Counted from the stretch's first letter, positions 1 to 5,658 are shown. The stretch is 6,361 nt of DNA from DATMBL01 sp050735975 (GCA_050735975.1 JBOHVS010000224.1:1-6361); one strand, 5' to 3'. Notes: generated by a model from the sequence alone, not told the origin. Numbers and translations are program-made.

Positions 1-723
1 GCTGGTTCGCTGAACCGCGAGATCGATGATTTCGGGGATGGCGAAAAGGCCGACGGTGACGGCAACCAGCGAGATCCCGTCCCACAGGAAAAGGGCGTTG
101 GCCTCCCCGATAATCGGCTCCAGAGTAAAGCGGGGTACGCTCTCAATCGGGTCAAGCCCGACCATCGCCAGAGACAAACCCAAGCCGCCGCCGATCAGTC
201 CCTTGATAAGGTTGCCGCCGCTAAGAGAAGAGAGAAATGTGATGCCCAGGAGCGCCAGCATGAAGAATTCTGCCGAGCCGATGGACAGGACCAGCGGCCT
301 GACAATGACTAAAGCAACAGCCAAGGCAATAGCGCCAAAGATTGATCCGACGAGCGAACTCATCAAAGCGGCGCCTAGAGCCCGCCCCGCTTCGCCGTTT
401 TTAGCCATGGGATGGCCATCGACGACGGTCGCCGCGGTGATTCCTTCACCCGGAACGCCAAAAAGAATCGAAGTAATATCGCCGGTCGTGCTGGTGACCG
501 CATTCGCACCGAGAAGAAAGGCGAATGCAGTGGTCGGATCCATAGTGTAAATAAAAGGCAGCATCAGGGCCAGGGTTGTCGCCCCGCCGAGGCCCGGCAG
601 GATGCCGACCCAAAAACCGATAAAGATGCCGACGAGCATGAAAAGAAAGGACTGCTGGCCCTGCTCGGTAAACGGCAGGATGCTCATCAAGCCTGCTTGG
701 AATGCTACCAAATAATCAAGCAT
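1..723 (-). CDS. tctA: TctA-family permease of a tripartite tricarboxylate transporter, C-terminus cut by window edge
   Basis: This is the large membrane subunit of a TTT transporter, a secondary carrier that takes up carboxylates delivered by a periplasmic TctC receptor. The frame is open from ATG at 721-723 to base 1, giving 241 residues of a family that is usually near 500. Hydrophobic segments lie at about residues 25-60, 64-90, 115-145, 150-190 and 213-232. Two TctA hallmarks are visible: the GILPGLGG loop at 40-47, and the stretch at 80-120 with GVPGEG (89-94), AATVVDGHPMAKNGEAGRAL and a positively charged loop. A weak SD (AGAGG, 736-740) lies 12 nt upstream. It follows receptor A by 226 bp, so A is its most likely partner. 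The usual small TctB subunit is not between them. The family call is firm; the substrate is unknown. Confidence 0.93.
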   Translation of the reverse strand, partial: MLDYLVAFQAGLMSILPFTEQGQQSFLFMLVGIFIGFWVGILPGLGGATTLALMLPFIYTMDPTTAFAFLLGANAVTSTTGDITSILFGVPGEGITAATVVDGHPMAKNGEAGRALGAALMSSLVGSIFGAIALAVALVIVRPLVLSIGSAEFFMLALLGITFLSSLSGGNLIKGLIGGGLGLSLAMVGLDPIESVPRFTLEPIIGEANALFLWDGISLVAVTVGLFAIPEIIDLAVQRTS

Positions 724-763
724 AAGAAGTACCCGCCTCTGCTCTTAGCAGTTATCAATTCGC

Positions 764-791
764 AATCCGCAATTCGCAATACTAAGCTCCC
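764..791 (-). repeat. 28-bp direct repeat, copy 1
   Basis: This stretch is identical base for base to 917-944, with 125 bp between the copies. It covers two to three ATTKCGR heptads and the following GCTTAGT unit. Similarity fades just beyond base 791, where the next unit differs by one base (GCGGGGA here, GCAGGGA in the other copy). Confidence 0.9.
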
Positions 792-916
792 CGCTCTTTG
801 CTCTTAGCGCTTTGCCATCTTTCTCCATCTGACCTCTGACCGCTGATCTCCGAGCTCTCCTCCGATCCTGCTCCCCTGCCCCATGCTCCGTGCCGTTGCC
901 TAAATTCGCAATCCGA

Positions 917-944
917 AATCCGCAATTCGCAATACTAAGCTCCC
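917..944 (-). repeat. 28-bp direct repeat, copy 2
   Basis: This is the second copy of the 764-791 repeat. It lies immediately downstream of the receptor A stop codon in the direction of transcription, so it would sit in the 3' untranslated part of that message. Confidence 0.9.
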
Positions 945-949
945 TGCCG

Positions 950-1996
950 CTAACTTTTCTTGCCGCTCTTTCGCATCAGGAACTGGAGATTTTCCTTCAC
1001 CCGGGCGGGCATGGAATAGATCTCATCCACATACTTTTCGATTTCTTCCGCAGACACGTAGGTGAGATCGAGCTTGGCTTTTTTGGCGTCGGCGATGAAC
1101 CCGGCATCCTTCATGGTCGCAGCAAAGGCTTGGCGCAAGATCGCCAACCGCTCCTTGGGTGTTCCCGGAGGAACTGAAAATGGACGGGCAAACTCGTTCG
1201 ATGCGTTCCACGCGCTGTAGGCAATCTGGTTGTCCTTATTTTTAATAACCTTGGAAAAAGTCGCGATCTCTTTGACCTCGGGCTCATCCCATCTTCTGTG
1301 GATGATAAAAGGGATCAGCTCGTCGTCGCCGCTTGCGTCCAGCATCGCTCTGGCCGTGGTTCTCATCGATTCCCAGGTCCAGCAAGCGCCGTCGACCTCT
1401 TTGGATCGCATGGCAAGTCGAATTCTCGAGGTGCCTTCGTAGCCCGGGATGATTGCAAAGTTGGTTTCCGCCCATTTGTTCAACATCATCGGTAGATGAA
1501 CCGTGTTTCCCGCTCGCGTCGCCCCCATTTTGACGGCTTTCTTTGACTTGCGAATATCATCGAACGTCTTCAGACCGGTAAATCCCATGACCGCGCAGAC
1601 CACCGAATCCTTGCACGGCGTGCCGATCCAACCGATTTTTCGACCGTCGATCCTGACGCTTGGGTCGTTCATCGCATCGTTAAACACATTGTGCGCGTTA
1701 AAAACTCCTACCGTGAGCCCGTCGGGTTCGGTTTTATTGTAGAGATGATTGGCGGCAAGAGTACTGCCGGCGCCTGTCATGTTTTCGACTGCGGTCGAGG
1801 GGTTTCCCGGGATGTGTTTGCCGATGTGCCTCGCAACCGTTCGAGTGTACGTGTCGTAGCCGCCGCCGGCTGAGAAGCCGACGATGAAGCGAATGGTCTT
1901 TCCTGCATAGAACTCGTCGGCCGCGGCCGGAGTCCACGTCGCCGCCAGAAGAGCGAAACCCAGAGTAACGGCGCCGAGGTGAATTGACTTTCTCAT
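950..1996 (-). CDS. TctC-family (Bug-type) periplasmic substrate-binding protein, receptor A
   Basis: This is a periplasmic receptor for a TTT transporter, 348 residues, which is full length for the family. A Sec signal peptide (MRKSIHLG, hydrophobic core 9-21) ends in PAAA, with cleavage likely near residue 26. The first mature strand and the ligand-pocket loop AGGGYDTYTR (43-52) follow, then IPGNP (62-66), ENMTGAGS (71-78) and the PDG turn near 91-93. Domain 2 carries GFTGLKTFDD (138-147), MGATRAG (157-163) and the CWTWES motif (205-210). The start is fixed by SD AAGGAGG at 2002-2008, 5 nt from ATG. It is the most diverged of the three complete TctC genes here and sits directly before tctA, so it is the best candidate partner. 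In the family, ligands range over tricarboxylates, amino acids and aromatic acids; this ligand cannot be read from sequence. Confidence 0.95.
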   Translation of the reverse strand: MRKSIHLGAVTLGFALLAATWTPAAADEFYAGKTIRFIVGFSAGGGYDTYTRTVARHIGKHIPGNPSTAVENMTGAGSTLAANHLYNKTEPDGLTVGVFNAHNVFNDAMNDPSVRIDGRKIGWIGTPCKDSVVCAVMGFTGLKTFDDIRKSKKAVKMGATRAGNTVHLPMMLNKWAETNFAIIPGYEGTSRIRLAMRSKEVDGACWTWESMRTTARAMLDASGDDELIPFIIHRRWDEPEVKEIATFSKVIKNKDNQIAYSAWNASNEFARPFSVPPGTPKERLAILRQAFAATMKDAGFIADAKKAKLDLTYVSAEEIEKYVDEIYSMPARVKENLQFLMRKSGKKS

Positions 1997-2009
1997 AGGA
2001 TCCTCCTTT
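1917..2009 (-). repeat. Leader and signal-peptide segment shared with receptor B (copy 1)
   Basis: The segment covers the SD, start codon and signal-peptide codons of receptor A and matches 3121-3213 with no gaps at an offset of 1204. The 33 bases 1977-2009 are identical to 3181-3213, and I count 10 mismatches in the other 60. The match ends at the mature N-terminus on one side and just past the SD on the other. The two genes therefore share an expression leader but not a body. Confidence 0.88.
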
Positions 2010-2012
2010 GCG

Positions 2013-2144
2013 TCATTTTCCTTTTCGCACGAGAAATGCGAGGTTTTCTTTGGCGTTCGGCCGTATCGCCAGCGTTTGTCTCACATATTTTTCAGTCTCT
2101 TCACCGGAAACATGCCGCGTCGTCAATGATTTCAGTTGCCGCAA
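2013..2144 (-). pseudogene. C-terminal remnant of a fifth TctC paralog (X) between receptors B and A
   Basis: The minus strand here is open for 43 codons and ends at TGA (2013-2015). From about 2111 down it reads as a TctC C-terminus: HVSGEETEKYV, then RPNAKENLAFLVRKGK. This lines up with YVSAEEIEKYV and KENLQFLMRK in receptor A and with the ends of B, D and E. There is no start codon with an SD, no signal peptide and only about the last 35 to 40 residues of a 350-residue family, so it is a relic. It begins directly after the TGA of receptor B and in the same frame, as if it were the original 3' end of the gene B replaced. A random antisense coincidence is unlikely given the run of matching motifs in order. 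Confidence 0.8.
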
Positions 2145-3071
2145 TCACTTACTTTTTTGCTTCCGCACGAGAAACTGGAGATCCTCTTTTGCTTTCGGCG
2201 TAATGTCCAGGAGGTCTTTCACATGGCCGTAGATCTCGTCCGCCGAGACGTAGTCGAGAAAGAGCTTGGATTTTTCCGCCTCGGCGAGAAACTCCTTATC
2301 TTTAAAAGTGGCCGCGAAGCCCTTGCGCAAGATCTCCAGGCGGTCTTTGGGAACTCCCGGAGGAGCCACCCACGGGCGCTGGAACTCATACTGCCCGCCC
2401 CATGCTTTATAGACCGCCAAACCATCTTTATCCGCCTTCGCTTTGATCACTTCCGAAATAAGTGGCAGATCTTTCACCAGGGGATCTTTCCATTTTCTGT
2501 GAATGAGCACGGGGATAAGCCGCTCATCTCCCTTCGCCTCGAACATCTGTCGGGCTGTAGCTCTTGCCGACTCCCAGCCCCAGCAGCCCCCCTCCAGTTC
2601 TTTCGAGCGCATGCCCAGTAAAATCTTGGAGGTTCCCGTATAGCCGGTGATAACTTGGAATTTGGTGCCGATGGTCTCATTTAGAATCTTCGGCACGTCG
2701 TGGTAGGTCGAGCCGGCCCTCGTCGCGCCCATCTTGAGCGAGCGGCCGGATTTCAAGATGTCTTCGAAGCTGTCCAGTCCCGTAAACGCCATGACGCTGC
2801 AATGGGGCGATCCTTTGACCGGAGCGCCGATCCAGCCCAGTTTTTCTGGCTCAAGCCGGACCGCCCGGTCGCCGAGCGCTTTATACAGAACATAGGCGCT
2901 ATTCCAGACGCCAATGAAGGTGCCGTCACGGTCGGCTTTGTTGTAAGTGTAATTGGCGGCGATGAGACCTCCCGCCCCGGTCATGTTCTCAACGACAAAT
3001 TCAGGATTGCCGGGAATATGTTTTCCCATATGGCGCGCAACCGCGCGAGTGTAGGTATCGTAGCCCCCGCC
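2145..3071 (-). repeat. Receptor-body duplication, copy in gene B
   Basis: This segment is colinear with 4443-5369 at a constant offset of 2298 and without indels. I count about 8 mismatches in 2161-2460 and 2 in 2981-3071, but 27 in 2891-2980. The similarity stops at the stop codon on the 3' side and at base 3071/5369 on the 5' side, leaving the signal peptides different. Confidence 0.9.
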
Positions 3072-3200
3072 CGCTGCGTTACCGACGGCGACGCGAATCG
3101 TCTTACCCTTGAAGAAGTCATCGGCCGCGGCCGGACTCCACGTCATCGCCAGAAAAACGAAACTCAGAGTAACAACACCAAGGTGAATTGACTTTCTCAT
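2145..3200 (-). CDS. TctC-family periplasmic substrate-binding protein, receptor B (mosaic copy of D)
   Basis: This is a periplasmic TTT receptor of 351 residues. I chose the ATG at 3198-3200 over one 33 bases upstream because SD AAGGAGG (3206-3212) lies 5 nt before it and the protein then starts with the same MRKSIHLG signal peptide as receptor A. The family landmarks are AGGGYDTYTR (43-52), ENMTGAG (71-77), FTGLDSFED (139-147), MGATRAGSTY (157-166) and GCWGWES (205-211). From about residue 43 to the stop it aligns with receptor D without a gap and with roughly nine residues in ten identical. The first 43 residues and a patch around residues 74-103 do not fit that pattern. Cys134 and Cys206 are shared with D. 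It lies 50 bp after gene C, so the two are probably cotranscribed. Ligand unknown, but the near identity suggests one similar to that of D. Confidence 0.95.
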   Translation of the reverse strand: MRKSIHLGVVTLSFVFLAMTWSPAAADDFFKGKTIRVAVGNAAGGGYDTYTRAVARHMGKHIPGNPEFVVENMTGAGGLIAANYTYNKADRDGTFIGVWNSAYVLYKALGDRAVRLEPEKLGWIGAPVKGSPHCSVMAFTGLDSFEDILKSGRSLKMGATRAGSTYHDVPKILNETIGTKFQVITGYTGTSKILLGMRSKELEGGCWGWESARATARQMFEAKGDERLIPVLIHRKWKDPLVKDLPLISEVIKAKADKDGLAVYKAWGGQYEFQRPWVAPPGVPKDRLEILRKGFAATFKDKEFLAEAEKSKLFLDYVSADEIYGHVKDLLDITPKAKEDLQFLVRKQKSK

Positions 3201-3213
3201 AGGATCCTCCTTT
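3121..3213 (-). repeat. Leader and signal-peptide segment shared with receptor A (copy 2)
   Basis: This is the partner of 1917-2009. It contains the SD, start codon and signal-peptide codons of receptor B, which place B under the same translation leader as A although its body matches D. Confidence 0.88.
3206..3212 (-). promoter_or_regulatory. Shine-Dalgarno site deciding the start of receptor B
   Basis: The minus strand reads AAGGAGG followed by ATCCT and ATG, a near-perfect SD with 5-nt spacing. The longer frame beginning at 3233 would place this SD inside coding sequence and put 11 charged and polar residues ahead of the signal peptide, so the downstream ATG is preferred. Confidence 0.85.
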
Positions 3214-3250
3214 TGATTTCGCAACCAGCTCATTTGCCCTATTGTTCAAC

Positions 3251-4273
3251 TCATCTCAAGTTAAAAATTTCCTTCCAGATCTTTTCGTATTTCTTAAACT
3301 GCTTGATGTCGTCCACGCCGACCGCATAGATCTTCTTCGGCCGGACCGGCAACATCGGCTCTACCTCCGGGTGAGCGGGCGTACGGCCGCCCTTGGCGAA
3401 TACCTGCTGGCCTTCCTTTGACTCCGCCCAACGGGCGTAAAGCAACGCCGTATTCGGATGGGGCGCATCTTTTGAAATGGCAACTCCGATGATGCCGCCG
3501 ATCCCTTCCGTGAGAAAATAGCCTAATGGGGCTCCCTCTTTGATGCGAGGCGGATAGTGGTGGGAGTAACAGGTAAAGCAAGCGGAGGCCTGCCCGGCGA
3601 CGAGGAGCTCCGCCAGTTGTGAATGTCCCTTGTGAAACTGCGGCTTGTTCGCCGCAACCTTTTTGAGGATCGCCCGAGCTTTTTCCAGGCTGTTATGTTT
3701 ATGCATCAAGCCGATAACCAGCTCCGCATCCCTGGGCTCGGCTATCAGCCTGCCCTTCCACCTAGTATCCGCGAAATCTTCAAAGGACTTCGGCGCGTCT
3801 TCCTTTTTTACGTTGTTCGTATTCCAGGCGCCGATAAAAAAGATCAGATTGTTAGCCGTCCACCAGGAGCCTTTCAAGTTATCCGGATAAGCTGCCGCTT
3901 CGGGGATGGGTTTATCCCGTAGCAGGCGCTGATCGTAAAGCTGGACGAGGTTTTCGAGTCCAAATTCAAACACATCGGCGATAACCCTGCCGCCGCGAGC
4001 CTCGGTGATCGCGCGGACCGCGAGCTTGTCCGAGGTGGCATCGATGTGGTCGATCTTGATACCGGGAAAGCGCTTCTCGAACATCGGGAAGATCTTCTGC
4101 GCGTTGATCTGCGCCAGCGAACAGTAACAGTTAAGAACGCCCTCCTCTTTCAGCGCCTTCTTGTAAAGCTCGTCGATTGTTTCACTGGCTGCGGACGAAA
4201 AGGAGAACAGACTGATACAACTTACAATCAAGCTCCCAAGAGCCAAGGCGCCCAGTCGTTTGGGCCTTCCCAT
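3251..4273 (-). CDS. ABC-type extracellular solute-binding protein (family 1, iron/AfuA-like fold), protein C
   Basis: This is a periplasmic binding protein of the class-II type used by ABC importers for iron and related solutes, with 340 residues from the chosen start. ATG at 4271-4273 has SD GAGGAGG (4279-4285) 5 nt upstream. The signal peptide is MGRPKRLGAL plus a hydrophobic run to about residue 27, cleaved near SSAAS (26-30). IVSC at 16-19 could act as a lipobox, but the hydrophobic stretch runs on past it. The mature part opens with the family pattern ELYKKALKEEG, then FEKRFPGIKI, then ARGGRVIADV, followed by RWKGRL in the middle and GVAISKDAPHPNTA near the C-terminus. The tyrosines in CYSHHYPP could bind ligand. 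No permease or ATPase gene is adjacent. It sits between the duplicated receptors D and B. The ligand is uncertain: an organic ligand is possible, and iron is not demonstrated. Confidence 0.88.
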   Translation of the reverse strand: MGRPKRLGALALGSLIVSCISLFSFSSAASETIDELYKKALKEEGVLNCYCSLAQINAQKIFPMFEKRFPGIKIDHIDATSDKLAVRAITEARGGRVIADVFEFGLENLVQLYDQRLLRDKPIPEAAAYPDNLKGSWWTANNLIFFIGAWNTNNVKKEDAPKSFEDFADTRWKGRLIAEPRDAELVIGLMHKHNSLEKARAILKKVAANKPQFHKGHSQLAELLVAGQASACFTCYSHHYPPRIKEGAPLGYFLTEGIGGIIGVAISKDAPHPNTALLYARWAESKEGQQVFAKGGRTPAHPEVEPMLPVRPKKIYAVGVDDIKQFKKYEKIWKEIFNLR

Positions 4274-4278
4274 AAAAA

Positions 4279-4285
4279 CCTCCTC
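4279..4285 (-). promoter_or_regulatory. Shine-Dalgarno site deciding the start of protein C
   Basis: The minus strand reads GAGGAGG, five bases, then ATG. It excludes the longer frame starting at 4399, whose extra 42 codons are translated from the palindromic repeat at 4315-4398 and do not resemble a protein N-terminus. Confidence 0.87.
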
Positions 4286-4314
4286 TACCGAGTTTACAGT
4301 TTTGTTTTGGCATC

Positions 4315-4398
4315 TGTCATTCCGAACGCATGTGAGGAATCTAAGTAGATCTCTCCCTTCGGTCGAGGCAAGGATTTCTCCCTGCGCTCGAAATGACA
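4315..4398. repeat. Dispersed-type palindromic repeat in the D-C spacer
   Basis: Arms at 4315-4341 and 4372-4398 (27 bases each) are imperfect inverted repeats, both beginning or ending in TGTCATT/AATGACA, with about six mismatches. The 30-base centre holds a second, degenerate copy of the right arm: 4348-4367 resembles 4373-4392 in the same orientation. The layout and the peptide it spells in two frames (CEES, SVEARIS, ARNDN) match an interspersed intergenic repeat that I recall from many environmental bacterial genomes. It fills half of the 169-bp spacer. No T-run follows it on the minus strand, so it is not a canonical terminator. Confidence 0.8.
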
Positions 4399-4442
4399 AC
4401 TGCCGGCCATCACGTGTTTGCCGTTCGATCGATACTCTGTTG

Positions 4443-5369
4443 TTACTTTTCTTTTTGCTTCCGTACGAGAAACTGGAGATCCTCTTTTGCTTTCGGCGTA
4501 ATGTCCAGGATGTCTTTCACATGGCCGTGGATCTCGTCCGCCGAGACGTAATCGAGAAAGAGCTTGGACTTTTCCGCCTCGGCGAGAAACTCCTTATCTT
4601 TAAAAGTGGCCGCGAAGCCCTTGCGCAAGATCTCCAGACGGTCTTTGGGAACTCCCGGAGGAGCCACCCACGGGCGCTGGAACTCATACTGCCCGCCCCA
4701 GGCTTTATAAACCGCCAAACCATCTTTATCCGCCTTCGCTTTGATCACTTCCGAAATAATCGGCAGATCTTTCACCAGGGGATCTTTCCATTTTCTGTGA
4801 ATGATCACGGGGATAAGCCGCTCATCTCCCTTCGCCTCGAGCATCGGTCGGGCTGTAACTCTTGCCGACTCCCAGCCCCAGCACCCCCCCTCCAGTTCTT
4901 TCGAGCGCATGCCCAGTAGAATCTTGGAGGTCCCTGCGTACCCGGTGATAACGTCGAATTTGGTGCCGATGGTCTGATTTAGAATCTTTGGCACGTCGTT
5001 GTAGGTCGAGCCGGCTCTCGTCGCGCCCATCTTGAGCGAGCGGCCGGATTTCAAGATATCTTCGAAGCTGTCCAGACCCGTAAACGCCATGATGCTGCAA
5101 TGGGGCGATCCCTTGACCGGAGCGCCGATCCAGCCCAGTTTTTTCGGTTCAAGCCGGACCGCCCGGTCGCCGAGCGCCTTATACAGAACAAAAGAGCTAT
5201 TCCAGACTCCGAGCGTCAACCCGTCCTTGTCTGCCCTGTTGTAGGTGTAGTTTGCCGCAATGAGACTTCCGGCGCCGGTCATGTTCTCAACGACAAATTC
5301 AGGATTACCGGGAATATGCTTTCCCATATGGCGCGCAACCGCGCGAGTGTAGGTATCGTAGCCCCCGCC
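4443..5369 (-). repeat. Receptor-body duplication, copy in gene D
   Basis: This is the partner of 2145-3071. The two copies flank protein C, giving a direct repeat of about 0.93 kb with gene C and its spacers between, an arrangement that could delete or amplify the middle by recombination. Confidence 0.9.
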
Positions 5370-5498
5370 GGCCGAGAAACCGACGATGACGCGAATCGTC
5401 TTTCCCGCGTAGAAATCGTTGGCAAAAGCACTGGGTGTATAGGGCGCGACGAGCAACGCAGCTATCGCGACCGCAAATAATCTGATTCGGTACTTCAT
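4443..5498 (-). CDS. TctC-family periplasmic substrate-binding protein, receptor D
   Basis: This is a periplasmic TTT receptor, 351 residues, full length. Its signal peptide (MKYRIRLFAV, hydrophobic to about residue 20, ending SAFA before NDFYAGK) is unrelated to those of A and B. Landmarks are VGFSAGGGYDTYTR (39-52), ENMTGAGS (71-78), DGLTLGVWN (92-100), GAPVKGSPHC (125-134), MGATRAGSTY (157-166) and GCWGWES (205-211). The C-terminus is rich in lysine (RKQKEK). The start ATG (5496-5498) has AGGAGG five bases upstream. Cys134 and Cys206 are conserved in the other receptors here and could form a periplasmic disulfide; that is inference. It is separated from E by 160 bp that include a possible promoter, so it may begin its own transcript. 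The ligand cannot be predicted from sequence. Confidence 0.95.
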   Translation of the reverse strand: MKYRIRLFAVAIAALLVAPYTPSAFANDFYAGKTIRVIVGFSAGGGYDTYTRAVARHMGKHIPGNPEFVVENMTGAGSLIAANYTYNRADKDGLTLGVWNSSFVLYKALGDRAVRLEPKKLGWIGAPVKGSPHCSIMAFTGLDSFEDILKSGRSLKMGATRAGSTYNDVPKILNQTIGTKFDVITGYAGTSKILLGMRSKELEGGCWGWESARVTARPMLEAKGDERLIPVIIHRKWKDPLVKDLPIISEVIKAKADKDGLAVYKAWGGQYEFQRPWVAPPGVPKDRLEILRKGFAATFKDKEFLAEAEKSKLFLDYVSADEIHGHVKDILDITPKAKEDLQFLVRKQKEK

Positions 5499-5514
5499 TT
5501 CACCCTCCTGTGAA
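5499..5514 (-). promoter_or_regulatory. Shine-Dalgarno displayed in a small hairpin before receptor D
   Basis: On the minus strand TTCAC and GTGAA form a perfect 5-bp inverted repeat around AGGAGG, so the SD would be exactly the six-base loop, with the start codon directly after the stem. The SD itself is clear; whether the hairpin forms or matters is unknown. Confidence 0.5.
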
Positions 5515-5533
5515 TTAGATTTTTTCTCTTCGC

Positions 5534-5569
5534 TTTAGAAATCGGCATGAACGAAAAAGTGTCAACACT
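5534..5569 (-). promoter_or_regulatory. Possible promoter and operator-like inverted repeat upstream of receptor D
   Basis: The minus strand carries a perfect -35-like TTGACA (5560-5565) at the centre of a short inverted repeat, AGTGT-TG-ACACT (5558-5569). The best -10-like match, TCTAAA (5534-5539), is 20 bases away, longer than the normal 17; the hexamer at 17-base spacing, ATTTCT, is poor. The position about 40 bases before the start codon of D is reasonable. A weak call resting mostly on the -35 hexamer and the symmetry. Confidence 0.3.
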
Positions 5570-5584
5570 GTCGATTGCGATTCC

Positions 5585-5640
5585 CGTTCGCTCCTTCGTC
5601 AGGCTCAGGACTGGCTCTGAGCATGGTCGAATGGTGAACG
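5585..5640. repeat. Imperfect inverted repeat in the E-D spacer
   Basis: Arms 5585-5608 and 5617-5640 share CGTTC at the base, TTCG in the middle (with one-base offsets) and GCTCAG at the tip, around an 8-base loop. This resembles a second family of dispersed intergenic palindromes. It begins 18 bases past the stop codon of receptor E in the transcript direction. No T-run follows it, so a rho-independent terminator is not supported. Confidence 0.65.
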
Positions 5641-5658
5641 AGATTTTCAGCAGAATCA

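Larger units (their letters stand above)
756..947 (-). repeat. Mosaic of degenerate 7-bp tandem repeats filling the receptor A-tctA spacer
   Basis: Read on the minus strand, most of this spacer falls into 7-bp units of several types. ATTKCGR units occur at 757-780 (three plus ATT) and 903-933 (four plus ATT). GRTCAGM units occur at 825-848 (three). GCANGGR units occur at 873-893 (three). GC-starting units of mixed sequence occur at 781-808 (four) and keep phase with the adjacent ATTKCGR block. The ATTKCGR block together with its upstream flank is duplicated: 764-791 and 917-944 are identical over 28 bp. The array starts within a few bases of the stop codon of receptor A. No reading frame or transporter subunit is visible inside it. 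Confidence 0.8.

Noticed and set aside
26..550. 174-codon open frame on the plus strand
   Set aside because: It is antisense to the tctA reading frame, is basic and proline-rich with no recognisable domain, and has no SD; the minus frame shows clear TctA motifs.
739..751. Small hairpin (CTGCT, three-base loop, AGCAG) near the tctA SD
   Set aside because: Only 5 bp, touches just two bases of a weak SD, and arises from the low-complexity repeat composition of the spacer.
756..947. CRISPR array
   Set aside because: The units are 7 bp and contiguous, with no unique spacers between repeats and no cas genes in view.
1998..2003. GGATCC restriction-type site in the leader of A, repeated before B at 3202-3207, as a sign of cloning
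   Set aside because: It is part of a 93-bp homologous leader that has diverged at 10 positions, so natural duplication explains it.
2136..2621. 161-codon plus-strand frame, with a near twin at 4260-4919
   Set aside because: Both are antisense to receptors B and D. Their similarity only mirrors the duplication of the true genes.
3201..3233. Upstream ATG as the start of receptor B
   Set aside because: It would place a strong SD inside the gene and add charged residues ahead of the signal peptide; the leader shared with receptor A supports the ATG at 3200.
4315..4398. Rho-independent terminator for receptor D
   Set aside because: The stem is long and interrupted and no T-run follows on the minus strand; it fits a dispersed repeat better.
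5585..5640. Rho-independent terminator for receptor E
   Set aside because: The hairpin is imperfect and the bases after it on the minus strand (GGAATCGCAATCG) contain no T-run.
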